DNA from: Ailanthus altissimus
Lineage: Eukaryota; Streptophyta; Magnoliopsida; Sapindales; Simaroubaceae
DNA: 64,000 bases
Assembly (NCBI GenBank): GCA_946807835.1
Contig: OX327710.1
Location: 12,016,501-12,080,500, forward strand
Direction: 5' to 3'
In this document: positions 34,885 to 46,640 of the stretch, piece by piece
Numbering within the stretch: the stretch's first letter is position 1
How the letters are laid out: every line of letters begins with the position of its first letter
Notes under the pieces: generated by a model
Seen by the model: only the letters and a program-made list of their open reading frames with translations
Told to the model about the DNA's origin: nothing
The model's database searches: none
Program-made: the position numbers and the translations under genes

Positions 34885-35094
34885 CCTTTAATTTAAATTG
34901 TATATTTTTGTTACAAATTCAAGACTTCACGTGTTTTTTTACAAGAAAAAGGACAAGGAAAGAAAAGAAGTATTAATTATCTACTAAATCCTTTAATTTA
35001 AAACTGTATATTTTTGTTACAAGTTCAAGACTTCACAGGTTTTTTTACAAGCAAAAGGATAAGGAAAGCAAATGAGTATTAATTATCTACTCAA
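34885..35094. repeat. Two tandem 105 bp units
   Basis: CCTTTAATTTAAATTGTATA at 34885 and its near copy at 34990 start two units that match through GTATTAATTATCTACT. They lie just past the stop codon of aORF2. Confidence 0.85.
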
Positions 35095-36223
35095 TTCTCA
35101 TCAAAAGAGTCATTAAAAAGGTCCACTACATCAAGATTAGCCTTTCCCAAGGGTTCCTCCGCAAGGTTCATCCACGGAGGGTGAGTTGTGGCCTAAGATC
35201 AGGCCGAAAGGCATAGTCGATAGATAATACATGAATCTTCCTGTACTACCCTTTGTTGGTTCTGAGGGACGGAAGAGGCTAGGTTAGCTGAAAGATGGTT
35301 GTTATCAGTTCAAGAACGCAAGGTGCCTTTACTTTTTCAGGGTAAGAAAGGGTAGAGAAAATGCCCCGAGCTAATGTTCGAGTACCAGGTGCTACGGCGC
35401 TGAAGTGAGCCATGCTATACTCTTAGAAAAAGCTCGAATGACCGTCAACAAAAAGAATGGTACCTGTACCCGAAACCGACACAGGTGGGTAGGTAGAGAA
35501 TACCTAGAGGCGCGAGATAACTCTCTCTAAGGAACTTGGCAAAATAGCTCGTCCAAGAGTCTAGCAAACCAACCATTGTACCATCAAAACTAGAGTCAAA
35601 TTCCTTAGGAAGCTGCTTGTGAGTACTAAGATCATACCTAGCTTGGAAGCCGCATTAGAAGCATTAGGTCAAATCCATCAAAAATGGCACTTATAATTCT
35701 TTTTGGCTATATTTAAATTACTCTTTCATTAAGCAACATAAGAATTAGCCACCTCAGCCTCTGCTTTGGAAGCAACCACAAACTATTGGGAGTTCTCTAA
35801 ATCTACCATAAGCTCTTTAACCTTAACTTCTAACTGGCACTTAGAGCCTCAGATGTGATTGTACATCTCCCCCGAGTTATCATACTTTCTTTAACATTGA
35901 ACATTGGTAGCAGATACTTGGTTTTGCAATTAGGAGACTGACCTTTATAAAATTTCCTTTTCAGGCCTCAAACAATGAATTCAGCCTCTAAAAAATGAGA
36001 TCATGCCCTCACTTGAACTCATGAAGCCTCAAGATCAATCCCTTCCTATAAAAAGCCCATGTTAGCCTTTCTCAACTCCTCAACTTCTTTATTAGTAACT
36101 TTCACCTATTGCCATAATTCCAAGATCATCCGACCTCTCTTAGCATCGATCTTTAGTTGCATATTTTCTTCCTCCACTCCTTGAAGAGTAGATTGCAATA
36201 CCAAATTCTACCCTTTTAACAAC
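35091..36223 (-). pseudogene. Antisense ORF of Tat-type element T2 (aORF2), C-terminal exons
   Basis: On the minus strand the end reads DLFNDSFDEN followed by a stop at 35093-35091, the counterpart of DLPDDSFNEE in aORF1. The upstream part (36200-35600) is the same kind of charged, coiled-coil-like sequence as aORF1 at 14000-13550, with stops. A plastid 23S rRNA fragment (35160-35552) lies between the acidic tail and the coiled-coil part. A Tekay-type element (36224-44258) separates this part from the N-terminal exons at 44259-45709. Alignment with aORF1 across the Tekay junction is continuous (TTGCATATTTTC on one side, TTGTTGGCCATTC on the other). Confidence 0.6.
35160..35552 (+). pseudogene. 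rrn23: Plastid 23S rRNA fragment in the nucleus
   Basis: About 390 bp match the plastid 23S rRNA gene as I know it: CCACGGAGGGTGAGTTGTGG at the left, GCTGAAAGATGGTTGTTATC and GTACCAGGTGCTACGGCGCT inside, and GGTAGGTAGAGAATACCTAG at the right, ending AACTTGGCAAAATAGC. Scattered differences are mostly transitions. It is an internal fragment without either rRNA end, inserted in the aORF2 relic. It is not a functional rRNA gene. Confidence 0.93.
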
Positions 36224-37748
36224 TGTAATACACGTGTAATATTTATATATTGGTTAGTGGCATTGAAAAAAAAAAGGAGAGAAAATAGAAAAGAAATGAA
36301 GCGGCGCTGTCATATATATATATATGTTGTTTGTTTTCTTCGTTGAAAAGAAGCAATTGAAATTGAGAAGAAAAGAAGAAAAGTGAAAATAGAGAAAGAA
36401 AGAAAGAAGAGAAAGCCGAGAGAAGGAGAAAAGAAAGAAAAGAAAGAAGAAAAAGAAAAGAAGAAAAGAAAGGAAAAAGAAAAAGAAATGGAAAGGAAGA
36501 AACCGGGGGAAGAAAAAGAGAAAGAGAAAGAAAAAGAAGGAAAAGAAGAAAAGAAAAGAAAAATAGAAAATTTTAGAAAATTAGTTTGGGTAATCAGATT
36601 TATACCCAGTGGTTTAGCGGGTAATAGTTTTATGATATTAGAATATTTAGATTTTAATATTTATAATACATATCGGTACTAATGATGTATTTTTACACCC
36701 TATGATATAGGAGGTGTGCCGATAGCGGGTAGATCTCAGAATCCAGACCCAGCTCAGGATTAGCGCACTTTTGGTGAATGGATAACTATATATATTTTAT
36801 ATATTTTTAATACAGCTAATTATGATTTAATTGCGCATTATCAGATTTAATTATGATTTATTTTAGAAAAAAATATTTATACTATTTAGTATATTCAAAA
36901 ATATTTTAGAATTTATTATAGTACAGTTTATAATTATGTACAGAACAGAAATAATTATTTCAGAATAATTATGGTCATGATATTATATTGTAGTAGTTTT
37001 TGAACCACCATATGCGTACCCTCCCTTTTAGTGTAGTTGCTCTGCGCATGCGTTAGACCAGTTTAGTTTGCTCTGCCCGAGCGATGCAGCATTCCGTCGG
37101 GTTAGACCAGCTTAGATCCCCCGCTTTGCCTTTGCGTAAGTTACTTCGCCAGGTTAGACCAGATTTTCCTCGGGTACAAGTTTGGTGTGGTTTTCAGTAT
37201 ATATGTAGTACATGTTTCCAGAGCTATATTACATATATTCAGCTTGATAATAAATTTTATGATAGTTTGCGCATTTAGATTTTTAGATCCTAGTATGATG
37301 TTATACTTTTAGTTTTACCATAGATTTTATGACAGTTCATACTTTCAGTACAAGTTTATTGATTACTCAGTATACAGTTTTATGATTATTTTATCATACA
37401 GATTTATACATGTACAATACATATAAAGTATATGATATTTTCAGATTATGTCCACTCACTGAGCCACAAGCTCACCCTTTTTCCTATTTTCCTATTTTTT
37501 CCAGGTTGTCACAGAAATTTTGCAGTGTGATACAGTCATCACATTTTGAGGTTGGCCAACGTGCATAGTTGCATAAGTGTCTTAGTCTGTGTATTTGTAT
37601 ATATTTTTTATATTGGAGTACATGTGTACACTTTTTGTTGAGGCAGGTAGCCTTATTTTATCATATGTATGAGTAAAGAGTATGTTAGTCACATGTCATC
37701 GCAGGACATGCCTCGATTCTCGAAGAGGGCTCGGCTAGGGTCCTGTCA
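36224..37748 (+). repeat. Tekay-type 5' LTR
   Basis: It starts TGTAATACACGTG and ends GGGTCCTGTCA. It contains a short TA run (36310-36325), a long purine-rich tract (36360-36560), and TCCACTCACTGAGCCACAAG near 37450. A Lys/Glu-rich open frame at 36383-36682 is a by-product of the purine tract, although both LTRs keep it. Confidence 0.95.
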
Positions 37749-37751
37749 ATT

Positions 37752-37763
37752 TGGTATCAGAGC
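37752..37763 (+). promoter_or_regulatory. Primer binding site (initiator tRNA-Met)
   Basis: TGGTATCAGAGC follows the 5' LTR by three bases and complements the 3' end of plant initiator tRNA-Met, the usual first-strand primer. Confidence 0.9.
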
Positions 37764-37849
37764 ATGGTTTTAGATTCTGTAGACTAGTACATGATACATG
37801 CATATTAGAGATGTCATTAATGAATTGTTGCATTTTATAGATTTTTATC

Positions 37850-39646
37850 ATGCGTCCACGTGGCCGACCTCGCACGAAACTTGTGGCTAAACTGAGAGCT
37901 CCCTTAGTATCAGATAGAAGGGAGGAACCTATTAGAGAGGAAGTAGCTGAGTCAGTTCCCCCTATACCTATAGCTCAAACTCAGCTTAATCCTATTATAG
38001 AGCAGATACACCCTCAGTCAGTGCCACAACCTGTGATACAGCCTACACAGGGACAGTCTGATAGACCTGCCTTAAAGCAATCCATAGATAGGCTGGCTCA
38101 ATTAGTTACAGTTACAGTAGAAAGACAAACACAAGGACCACCCAAGAGAGAGAACACAATAGAGTGTGTTCGTAGTTTGGGGGCAGAGAATTTTTCAGGC
38201 ACTACAGAGCCAGCTGATGCAGAGTTATGGTTGACTAGAGTAGAACGGATATTTGATGTTATGAGATGTACTGATGATGAGAGGGTTTCCTTTGCTACAT
38301 TTTTACTTGAGGGTGGGGCATGCCACTGGTGGAGATCAGTATCACGTAGATATGGAGGGGTGATTAGTTGGGCTGATTTTTGTAAAGAATTTAATGTTAA
38401 ATTCTTTCCTATGGTTTACCAAGACATCCAGGCTAGTAAGTTCTTTGAGCTAGAACAGGGATTGATGACAGTGGAGGAGTACGAGAACTGTTTTATAGAG
38501 TTATCGAGGTTCGCTTCTTATGCAATACAGAATGAGAGGGATAAATGTAAGAGATTTGAACAGAGCCTTAGAGGCAATATTAGCACAACAATTATAGCTA
38601 TGAGGCACAGTGATTTCAGTGAGCTAGTAGGGGCTGTAATGAGAGTTGAGAGAAGCCTAGTAGAGGCACGCAGAGCCTAGTCATTCAAGCAGAGACCAGG
38701 CCATAGTTGGTTAGTTGGTGGATCAAGTAGCAGTAGAGCATCTGGAGGAGAGACATCCCATGCAGGGTATTCTGGTAGACAACGGTATGGTCAGAGCCCT
38801 ATGCTATCAGAAAGACAGAGACAGAGTTCTAGTCAGAGTATTGTGCCTCCATCTGTTGGAAGCAACATAGGGAGTCAGAGGCCCCGAGGTGGTAGCCAGT
38901 TAAGTAGTAGTGCTAGTATGAGAAGGTACCCTCAGTGTTTCATTTGTGGAAGGAGTCATGAATGACAGTGTTTGAGAGGTTTTAGAGGTTGCTACCATTG
39001 TGGACAAGTTGGACATTTGAGGAGAGATTGCTCTCATCTTCTTCAGAGTAGCAGCTTAGTACAGAGTACAGCTTCTCAGGGTTTTCAAGGTGGCAGTGGT
39101 AATATTCAGAGACCTAGAGGATCTCAGATAGGAGAGCTTATCTCTAGTACTGGTGTACAACCTAGAGCTTTAGGAGCTAGTAGAGATCCACAGAAGGGTC
39201 AGCCAGGTCGACCTCGTAGCCAGGCACGTGTATTTGCTTTGACTCAGCAGGAGGCACAGGCTACCCCTGATGTTGTTACAGGTATGCTGACTATTTTTGG
39301 CCGAGAGGCCCATATTTTAATTGATCCGGGCTCTACGCATTCTTTTATTTCCCGTATCTTTACTGTGCATGCGGATAGAATGTTTAAACCCCTAGATTGT
39401 AGTTTGGTGGTAGCCACACCGATTGGAGAATTATTATTGGCTGAGAATGTATTTCGGGGTTGTGTTATCAAAGTGGGTAGTAGTGAGATGGTAGCAGATT
39501 TAATTCCTCTTACTATATATGATTTTGATGCAATACTTGGGATAGACTGGTTAGCTAATCATCATGCTACTGTAGACTATTTTCGAAAGGAAGTTATATT
39601 CAGAAGACACGGAGAGCCTGATATTATTTTTTGTGGAGAGCGATGA
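37850..39646 (+). pseudogene. Tekay-type gag and protease
   Basis: One frame runs from the ATG at 37850 (MRPRGRPRTK) through the gag core (FSGTTEPADAELWLTRVERI; WADFCKEFNVKFFP) and a zinc knuckle (CYHCGQVGHLRRDC, about 38990-39030). It then reaches an aspartic protease (ILIDPGSTHSFIS, about 39315), where the usual D-S/T-G is D-P-G. In-frame stops occur at 38678 (TAG), 38963 (TGA) and 39644 (TGA). The first two fit CAG and CGA codons changed by C-to-T. Gag packages the RNA and the protease processes the polyprotein. The frame continues into reverse transcriptase without a shift. Confidence 0.93.
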
Positions 39647-41250
39647 ATTCTTCCATCATGTGTTATATCTGCTATGATAGCTAAACGGTTGCTCAGAAAA
39701 TGATGTTCAACTTATTTGGCACATGTTATTGATACCAGAGTCAATGGAGTTACATTAGATGATATTCCAGTGGTAAGAGATTTTTCAGATGTATTTCCTG
39801 AAGATCTTTCAGGCTTACCACCAGATAGAGAGATTGATTTTGGTATTGATTTGGTTCCAGACATAACTCCTATCTCCAAAGCATCATACAGAATGGCTCC
39901 TTCAGAGTTAAAAGAATTGAAGACTCAATTACAAGAATTGGTAGATAAGGGTTTCATCAGACCTAGTATATCACTATGGGGAGCACCAGTATTGTTTGTT
40001 AAAAATAAGGATGGAACTTTGAGGCTATGCATTGATTATCGGGAGCTAAATAAAGTCACTAACGTAACAAGTATCCACTCCCTCGCATTGATGATTTATT
40101 TGATCAGTTACAGGGTGCAAAGATTTTCTCAAAGATCTATCTACGATCAGGGTATCATCAGTTAAAGATCACAGATACTGATGTGGCTAAGAATGCTTTC
40201 AGAACTCGATATGGGCATTATGAGTTTTCAGTAATGCCATTTGGGTTGACTAATGCTCCAGCTGCATTCATGGACCTTATGAATAGGGTATTTCATCCTT
40301 ATCTCGATCGATTTGTTATAGTTTTTATTGATGATATTCTTGTGTATTCATGGAGTACAGAGGAGCATGCAGAGCATTTGAAGATAGTGTTACAGATTTT
40401 GAGAAATAAACAGTTATATGCCAAGTTCAGCAAATGTCAATTTTGGCTAGATAAAGTTGCATTTCTGGGCCATGTGATCTCAGCAGATGGAATTTATGTG
40501 GATCCTCAAAAAATTGAAGCTGTAGTAAATTGGGAGCGACCAGCTAGTGTGACAGAAATTAGAAGTTTTCTCGGTCTAGTAGGTTATTATCGAAGATTTG
40601 TTATAGACTTTTCTAAGATTGCTGCACCGCTTACAAAGTTGACCAGAAAAAATGTAATGTTTGTGTGGACTGATGAATGTGAAGATAGCTTTCAAGAGTT
40701 TAAAAAGAGATTGACTTCAACTCATGTTCTCACTCTTCCATCTGGCACCGAAGGATTTATAATTTACAGTGATGCTTCTAGACAGGGGTTAGGTTGTGTA
40801 TTGATGCAGCATGGTAAGGTGATAGCTTATGCTTCTAGGCAGCTTAAAAAGCATGAGTTGAATTATCTAACCCATGATTTAGAATTAACAGCAATAGTAT
40901 TCGCCTTGAAGATTTGGAGACATTATCTATATAGTGTTACATGTCAAATCTTCATTGATCACAAAAGTTTGAAGTATCTGTTCACACAGAAAGATTTGAA
41001 TCTGAGACAACGGAGATGGTTAGAGTTAATAAAAGATTATGACTGTACGATTGACTATCATCCAGGTAAGGCGAATGTGGTTGCAGATGCACTCAGCAGG
41101 AAGTCTCCTAGCTCTATTGCTTATTTGAGAGTGACTTATCTTCAATTGTTAGTTGAATTAAGAGCTATGGGGGTTGAATTATCTGTAGACAAGTTTGGAG
41201 TTCTTCTAGCACATTTTCAAGTTAGGCCTTTGTTGATTGATCAGATTTGA
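39647..41250 (+). pseudogene. Tekay-type reverse transcriptase and RNase H
   Basis: The frame continues from protease with [20 protein letters not shown] and [13 protein letters not shown] one-base shift near 40066 then moves the reading to [13 protein letters not shown], visible only in the next frame, and to [14 protein letters not shown]. The catalytic motif is [12 protein letters not shown] (about 40315), with both Asp present. The RNase H region follows ([36 protein letters not shown]), then [17 protein letters not shown] at the end. Stops are at 39701 and 41248, the second fitting CGA to TGA. This enzyme would make element DNA from RNA; this copy is disabled. Confidence 0.95.
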
Positions 41251-42669
41251 GAGATTCAAGATCAGGATCCTAATTTAGTTAAACTTAAGCAAGAAGTAAA
41301 GAATGGAATGCGAATTGATTTAACATTGAAAGCTGGTGGGACATTAGTTATGGGTAACAGGCTTTGTGTTCCAAATAACTCAGAGTTAAAGAAGCAAATT
41401 TTAGAAGAAGCTCACAGCTCAGCTTATGCTATACATCCTGGCAGCACTAAAATGTATCATACTCTGAGAGAACATTACTGGTGGCAAGGTATGAAAAGAG
41501 AGATTACAGAGTTTGTATCTCACTGCCTGATTTGTCAGCAGGTTAAAACAGAACATCAGAGGCCAGCAGGATTATCTCAACCACTTCCAGTTCCTGAATG
41601 GAAGTGGGAACATATTACCATGGACTTTGTTGTTGGGCTTCCTCGTACACCAAGGGGTCATGATAGTATTTGGGTGATTATTGATGGACTCACAAAGTCT
41701 GCTCATTTATTGCCTTATAAGATTTCATACTCATTAGATAGGCTGGCTCATTTGTATGTTACCTCATTTATACGGTTACATGGGACTCCAGTGTCCATCG
41801 TATCAGATAGAGACCCTCGATTCACTTCTAGATTCTGGCATAGCTTACAGAAGGCATTAGGCACTAAGCTAAACTTTAGTACAGCTTTTCATCCTCAGAC
41901 AGATGGGCTGTCGGAGAGAACTATACAGATATTGGAGGATTTGCTTAGAGCTTGTATGTTACAACTTAAGGGTAATTGGGATGATTATTTACCATTGATG
42001 GAGTTTGCATATAATAATAGTTATCAGTTTAGCATTCAGATGGCGCCGTATGAGGCTTTATACGGAAGGAAGTGCAGAACTCCGATTTGCTAGGATGAAG
42101 TTGGAGAAAAAAAATTGTTGGGTCCAGAAATTATTCAAGCCACTAGTGAGAAGATCAGTATTATCAGAGATAGACTCAAGACAACTCAAGACAGATAGAA
42201 GAGTTATGCAGATAAACGTCGTAGACAGCTTGAGTTTACAGTAGGAGACAGAGTCTTCTTACGGATCTCACCATAGAAGGGTGTGCTTCATTTTGGGAAA
42301 CAGGGAAAACTAAGTCCTAGATATATTGGGCCATATGAGATTCTAGAAAGGGTTGGTGTGGTTGCGTACCGCTTAGCATTACCACCTGAGTTGTCACGCA
42401 TTCATGATGTGTTTCATGTTTCTATGTTGCGGAAGTATATACCTGACCCTTCTCACATTCTAGATACTCAGCCAGTTCAGTTGAGGACAGACTTGACTTA
42501 TGATGAGGAACCTGTTCAGATAGTGGATTATCGCCAGCAAGTACTACGCAATAAGACTATACCGCTAATTAAAGTCCTATGGAGGAATCATGCAGTGGAA
42601 GAGGCTACATGGGAGCGAGAGGATCAGATGAGAGTTCAATATCCTCATTTATTTCAGACAAGTATGTGA
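41251..42669 (+). pseudogene. Tekay-type integrase with chromodomain
   Basis: The frame shows the zinc finger (HPGSTKMYHTLREHYWW and CLICQQVK) and the core acidic triad in ITMDFVVGLP, VSDRDPRF and the Glu of GLSERTIQ. A GPY-type segment ([14 protein letters not shown]) is followed by a C-terminal chromodomain-like end ([18 protein letters not shown] and MRVQYPHLF). In chromoviruses this domain guides integration to marked chromatin. In-frame stops at 42091, 42196 and 42274 (all TAG) fit Trp, Gln and Trp codons changed by single transitions. Otherwise the frame is open to the stop at 42667. Confidence 0.95.
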
Positions 42670-42690
42670 ATTTCGAGGACGAAATTTTTA

Positions 42691-42705
42691 TAAGGGGGGA
42701 GGAAT
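42691..42705 (+). promoter_or_regulatory. Tekay-type polypurine tract
   Basis: TAAGGGGGGAGGAAT lies directly before the 3' LTR and would prime plus-strand synthesis. Upstream TTTCGAGGACGAAATTT is the usual end of such elements. Confidence 0.9.
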
Positions 42706-42792
42706 TGTAATACACGTGTAATATTTATATATTGGTTAGTGGCATTGAAAAAAAAAGGAGAGAAAATAGAAAAGAAATGAAGCAGCGCCGTC

Positions 42793-42826
<34 letters not shown>

Positions 42827-44258
42827 TGTTTGTTTCGTTGAAAAGAAGCAATTGAAATTGAGAAGAAAAGAAGAAAAGTGAAAACAGAGAAAGAAAGAAA
42901 GAAGAGAAAGCCGAGAGAAGGAGAAAAGAAAGAAAAGAAAGAAGAAAAAGAAAAGAAGAAAAGAAAGGAAAAAGAAAAAGAAAGGGAAAGGAAGAAACCG
43001 GGGGAAGAAAAAGAGAAAGAGAAAGAAAAAGAAGGTAAAGAAGAAAAGAAAAGAAAAATAGGAAATTTTAGAAAATTAATTTGGATAATCAGATTTATAC
43101 CTAGTGGTTTAGCGGGTATTAGTTTTACGATATTAGAATATTTAGATTTTAATATTTATAATACATATCGGTACTAATGATGTATTTTTACACCCTATGA
43201 TATAAGAGGTGTGCCGATAGCGGGTAGATCTCAGAATCCAGACCCAGCTCAGGATTAGCGCACTTTTGGTGAATGGATAACTATATATATTTTATATATT
43301 TTTAATACAGCCAATTATGATTTAATTGCGTGTTATCAGATTTAATTATGATTTATTTTAGATAAAAAAATATTTATACTATTTAGTATATTCAGAAATA
43401 TTTTAGAATTTATTATAGTACAGTTTATAATTATGTACAGAACAGAAATAATTATTTCAGAATAATTATGGTCATGATATTATATTGTAGTAGTTTTTGA
43501 ACCACCATATGCGTACCCTCCCCTTTAGTGTAGTTGCTCTGCGCATGCGTTAGACCAGTTTAGTTTGCTTTGCCCGAGCGATGCAGCATTCCATCGAGTT
43601 AGACTAGCCTTAGATCCCTCGCTCTGCCTGTGCGTGAGTTACTCCGCCAGGTTAGACCAGATTTTCCCCGAGTACAAGTTTGGTGTGGTTTTCAGTATAT
43701 ATGTAGTACATGTTTCCAGAGCTATATTACATATATTCAGCTTGATAATAAATTTTATAATAGTTTGCGCATTCAGATTTTTAGATCCTAGTATGATGTT
43801 ATACTTTTAGTTTTACCATAGATTTTATGACAGTTCATACTTTCAGTACAAGTTTATTGATTACTCAGTATACAGTTTTATGATTATTTTATCATACAGA
43901 TTTATACGTGTACAATACATATAAAGTATATGATATTTTCATATTATGTCCACTCACTGAGCCACAAGCTCACTCTTTTTTCTATTTTTCTACTTTTTTC
44001 AGGTTGTCATAGAAATTGTGCAGTGTAATACAGTCATCATATTTTGAGGTTGGCCAACATGCATAGTTGCATAAGTGTCTCAGTCTGTGTATTTGTATAT
44101 ATTTTTTATATTGGAGTATATGTGTACACTTTTTGTTAAGGCAGTTGTTGAGGCAGGTAGCCTTATTGTATCATATGTATGAGTAAAGAGTATGTTAATC
44201 ACATGTTATCGCAGGACCTGCCTCGATTCTCGAAGAGAGCTCAGGTCGGGTCCTGTCA
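42706..44258 (+). repeat. Tekay-type 3' LTR
   Basis: It matches the 5' LTR closely over its length. It differs by a longer TA run (42794-42820), scattered substitutions, and an extra copy of a roughly 15 bp piece near 44140 (GTTAAGGCAGTTGTTGAGGC). Confidence 0.95.
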
Positions 44259-45709
44259 GCAACAGTGCCTTGTTGGCCATTCTTTTAGTCTTATCTTTCA
44301 AACTCTTAACCTTCCTTTACGTGGATCGTATTTATTCCTTATAGATCCCAAAAGTCACAAACCATTCTACAAAGCCTAAAAATGAAAAACTAGTATAAAG
44401 TCAGACACATAAAGAACAAACCATCAAAACATAAACATAACTAAGTCTGTACATCTTACCATTATAAAAAAAGAAGCACTTTTTAGCTCTTACGCTTCTC
44501 AAGCATATTGGGTATCATCTCTTTCTTAGCTCGTATAAACAGCCTTCCCAATTGTCAAGCTCTTCAAATCAACCAACAAAATTGAGGAGGTTTTTTTACC
44601 TCATATGCATAACCCCTCTTGTAAAGTGAGAGGAAAAATTATCTTCCTCCTTAGACTCTACCCTCGGAAGGAATGTAGAGGAGAATAGAGAGGGAAACCT
44701 ACGCAAAGAGGGAGAAATGAGGCCACATATTCTTCTCGTTCCCATCTCTATGGAGGGAACAAGACCTTCTGAATCACTCTCAATATTTATTGAAGCCTAT
44801 GCAAAATAGAATCGAGAAGAGTAAAGAACAAATCAAGAACAAAAAAGAAAATAAACTAACAAAACAACAAATAAACCAAGATCCTTCATCTTCTTTCCTC
44901 TATGTAAATATTTTTTTGGTTTAATTTCTAATATTGTCTTTTAACGAGTGTCTTGGATTATTCGCATATTTTCATACCTTCATGGAAAATATTTTTTATA
45001 TGCTCCCAGACTTCCTGCACAAAGGATCCAAAAAGACAAAGACACCAAAAAAGACAAAGAAAGTTCTTGAAAGTGTACCCTTTTTAGACTAGATGTTTCT
45101 CTAACCTTTAAGAGGAAAAATATTTTTGACTCTGCTACTAAAAGTTATATTCCTAAGACTACTCCTGTTATCCCCAAATCTATTTAGTATAGTCCGACCC
45201 CTTTTGATGTTCTTGATTCTCCTGTTATCCCCAAACCAAGATCCTTCATTTTGGAGAAATAAAATAAGAAATAGAATGAATTTTCACATAAATATGAATG
45301 GAAGATCCTTCTATGAAACTTGGAATGAAAGATATTCTACAATAGATTAAAAAAAGTCATAAAGGTCTGTGTTTGATGGGTCGGCTTCTGCAGGATCAAT
45401 AAAAGAAGGTATAGGCTTAGGGGTTGCAGTAAAGATAGAGACAGGGGTTTGATGGGTCGTACTAAAAGGGTCAATGCCGATTCCAAACCCTTCCCCGCAC
45501 CAACATATCCAAAAACGTAGTCAAAGTTAGCCTTAAAAGAAGAATGATCGTATAATAAATCAACGATCTCACCCTTATCTTGAAGTGCTCTCGAAACAAT
45601 GAAAGATCCTTAGGCTCACTAAATGAGGATTACGATGTATGTCATTAGTAGGGAGCGATCGAATGTTTACATCTCTAAGGATGTAATACGCCTATTTGAT
45701 TTCATCCAT
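44259..45709 (-). pseudogene. Antisense ORF of Tat-type element T2 (aORF2), N-terminal exons
   Basis: On the minus strand the ATG at 45709-45707 begins MDEIK, a stop, then AYYILRDVNIRSLPT, matching the aORF1 start. Further down, an intron at 44479-44376 (GTGCTTC...TTTTTAG) is in the same place and of nearly the same length (104 nt against 102) as in aORF1. An acceptor at 44798-44797 (TTTTGCATAG before GCTTCAATAA) matches the other aORF1 intron acceptor. Positions 44881-45340 are poorly assigned and may be intron or inserted DNA. The Tekay-type element cuts it at 44258. Its role is unknown, and this copy is broken by stops. Confidence 0.55.
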
Positions 45710-46640
45710 CGTGAAGCTATATAATCCTCTCATTACTTTTTTTTTTGCTAATGAAAGGGGAAAAGGTTATCTTCTTATCATAGAAAAACAAAGAACCCTA
45801 AGTTTTGAATTTTAGAAATTGTAATTAAAACAAAAAGATGGTTGCTGGAGTATTTAAAAGGGTTGTAACCATACACACATCGCTCTGCAGGAAAGGAAGC
45901 ATCGTTTAAAAAGACGTGACCTTCGAGACAAGAACAATGGTAGAGAGGCAAAAAAGTTAAAAATAAAGAAATAAGGCAGGTGGCATTTACAAATTGGGTA
46001 AAAATAAAGAAGTGTGTCTTAGAAGACTTTTCAACCAACAAACACACTTTTCACTTATAGGGAGCATTTGTTAGGCTTAATACAAATTGGCCTAATCAGC
46101 CTAACACCAGCAACCTAACTTTTATCTTTAAATAATTCATAGAGGTGAGCCCGCCCACTAATTGAAGAAGAAAGATATAATTTTCCTTCTAATTCTTATT
46201 CTCCCCAAAGAAGTATCTATTTTCTCGACCTGCTGCATACATGAGTGGACCATGGACATTGTGTGGAGATGGAAGGGGATTAATTACATGAATTTGCACA
46301 TGAATTAAATTATGAGTTCAACCTAAACAAATTAAAAAGGATCTTTTGAGAGTTAGTTGATTTCCTTGAAAATTCTCCTAAAAATAAGAATAATATAAAT
46401 AAAGACTTTAAAATGAACTTATGCTCTCTTTAATCACTGTTTAATTGAATTAAAATATCCACGTTAACACATTTTAAAAAGAAATTAAACTCTTGTCCTA
46501 CGAAAGGAGGGAATTTGAACTACGATACATTCATATAAGTTTATTGATTTATTCACTCATAAATACTTGGATATACACACCACTACATATAATATTCTCT
46601 TTTTCTTCAAACACTAACTCGAACGTTGTGGTATTTTTTT
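45710..46640. other. Region upstream of aORF2; no gene seen
   Basis: The first 60-100 bp resemble the start region of aORF1. The rest is AT-rich DNA without a recognisable LTR, so the outer end of T2 is not located. Confidence 0.3.

Larger units (their letters stand above)
36224..44258 (+). mobile_element. Tekay-type Ty3/gypsy (chromovirus) element, nearly complete
   Basis: This 8035 bp element has two LTRs (36224-37748 and 42706-44258), both TGTAATACAC...CCTGTCA, a tRNA-Met primer site, a gag-pol reading frame, a polypurine tract, and a target duplication ACAAC/GCAAC (one transition apart). The domain order is gag with zinc knuckle, protease, reverse transcriptase, RNase H, integrase and chromodomain, as in Tekay/Del chromoviruses. 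The LTRs are very similar, so it is one of the younger insertions here. It sits inside aORF2 of T2. Confidence 0.95.

Noticed and set aside
36383..36682. Lys/Glu-rich open frame in both Tekay LTRs (also 42878-43177)
   Set aside because: A purine-rich tract is open by composition; it lies in an LTR and has no other sign of coding.
42654..42851. Minus-strand frame near the Tekay 3' LTR
   Set aside because: It is built from a TA microsatellite and LTR sequence.
45126..45350. Leu-rich plus-strand open frame
   Set aside because: There is no recognisable motif, and it overlaps the poorly assigned part of aORF2 on the other strand.
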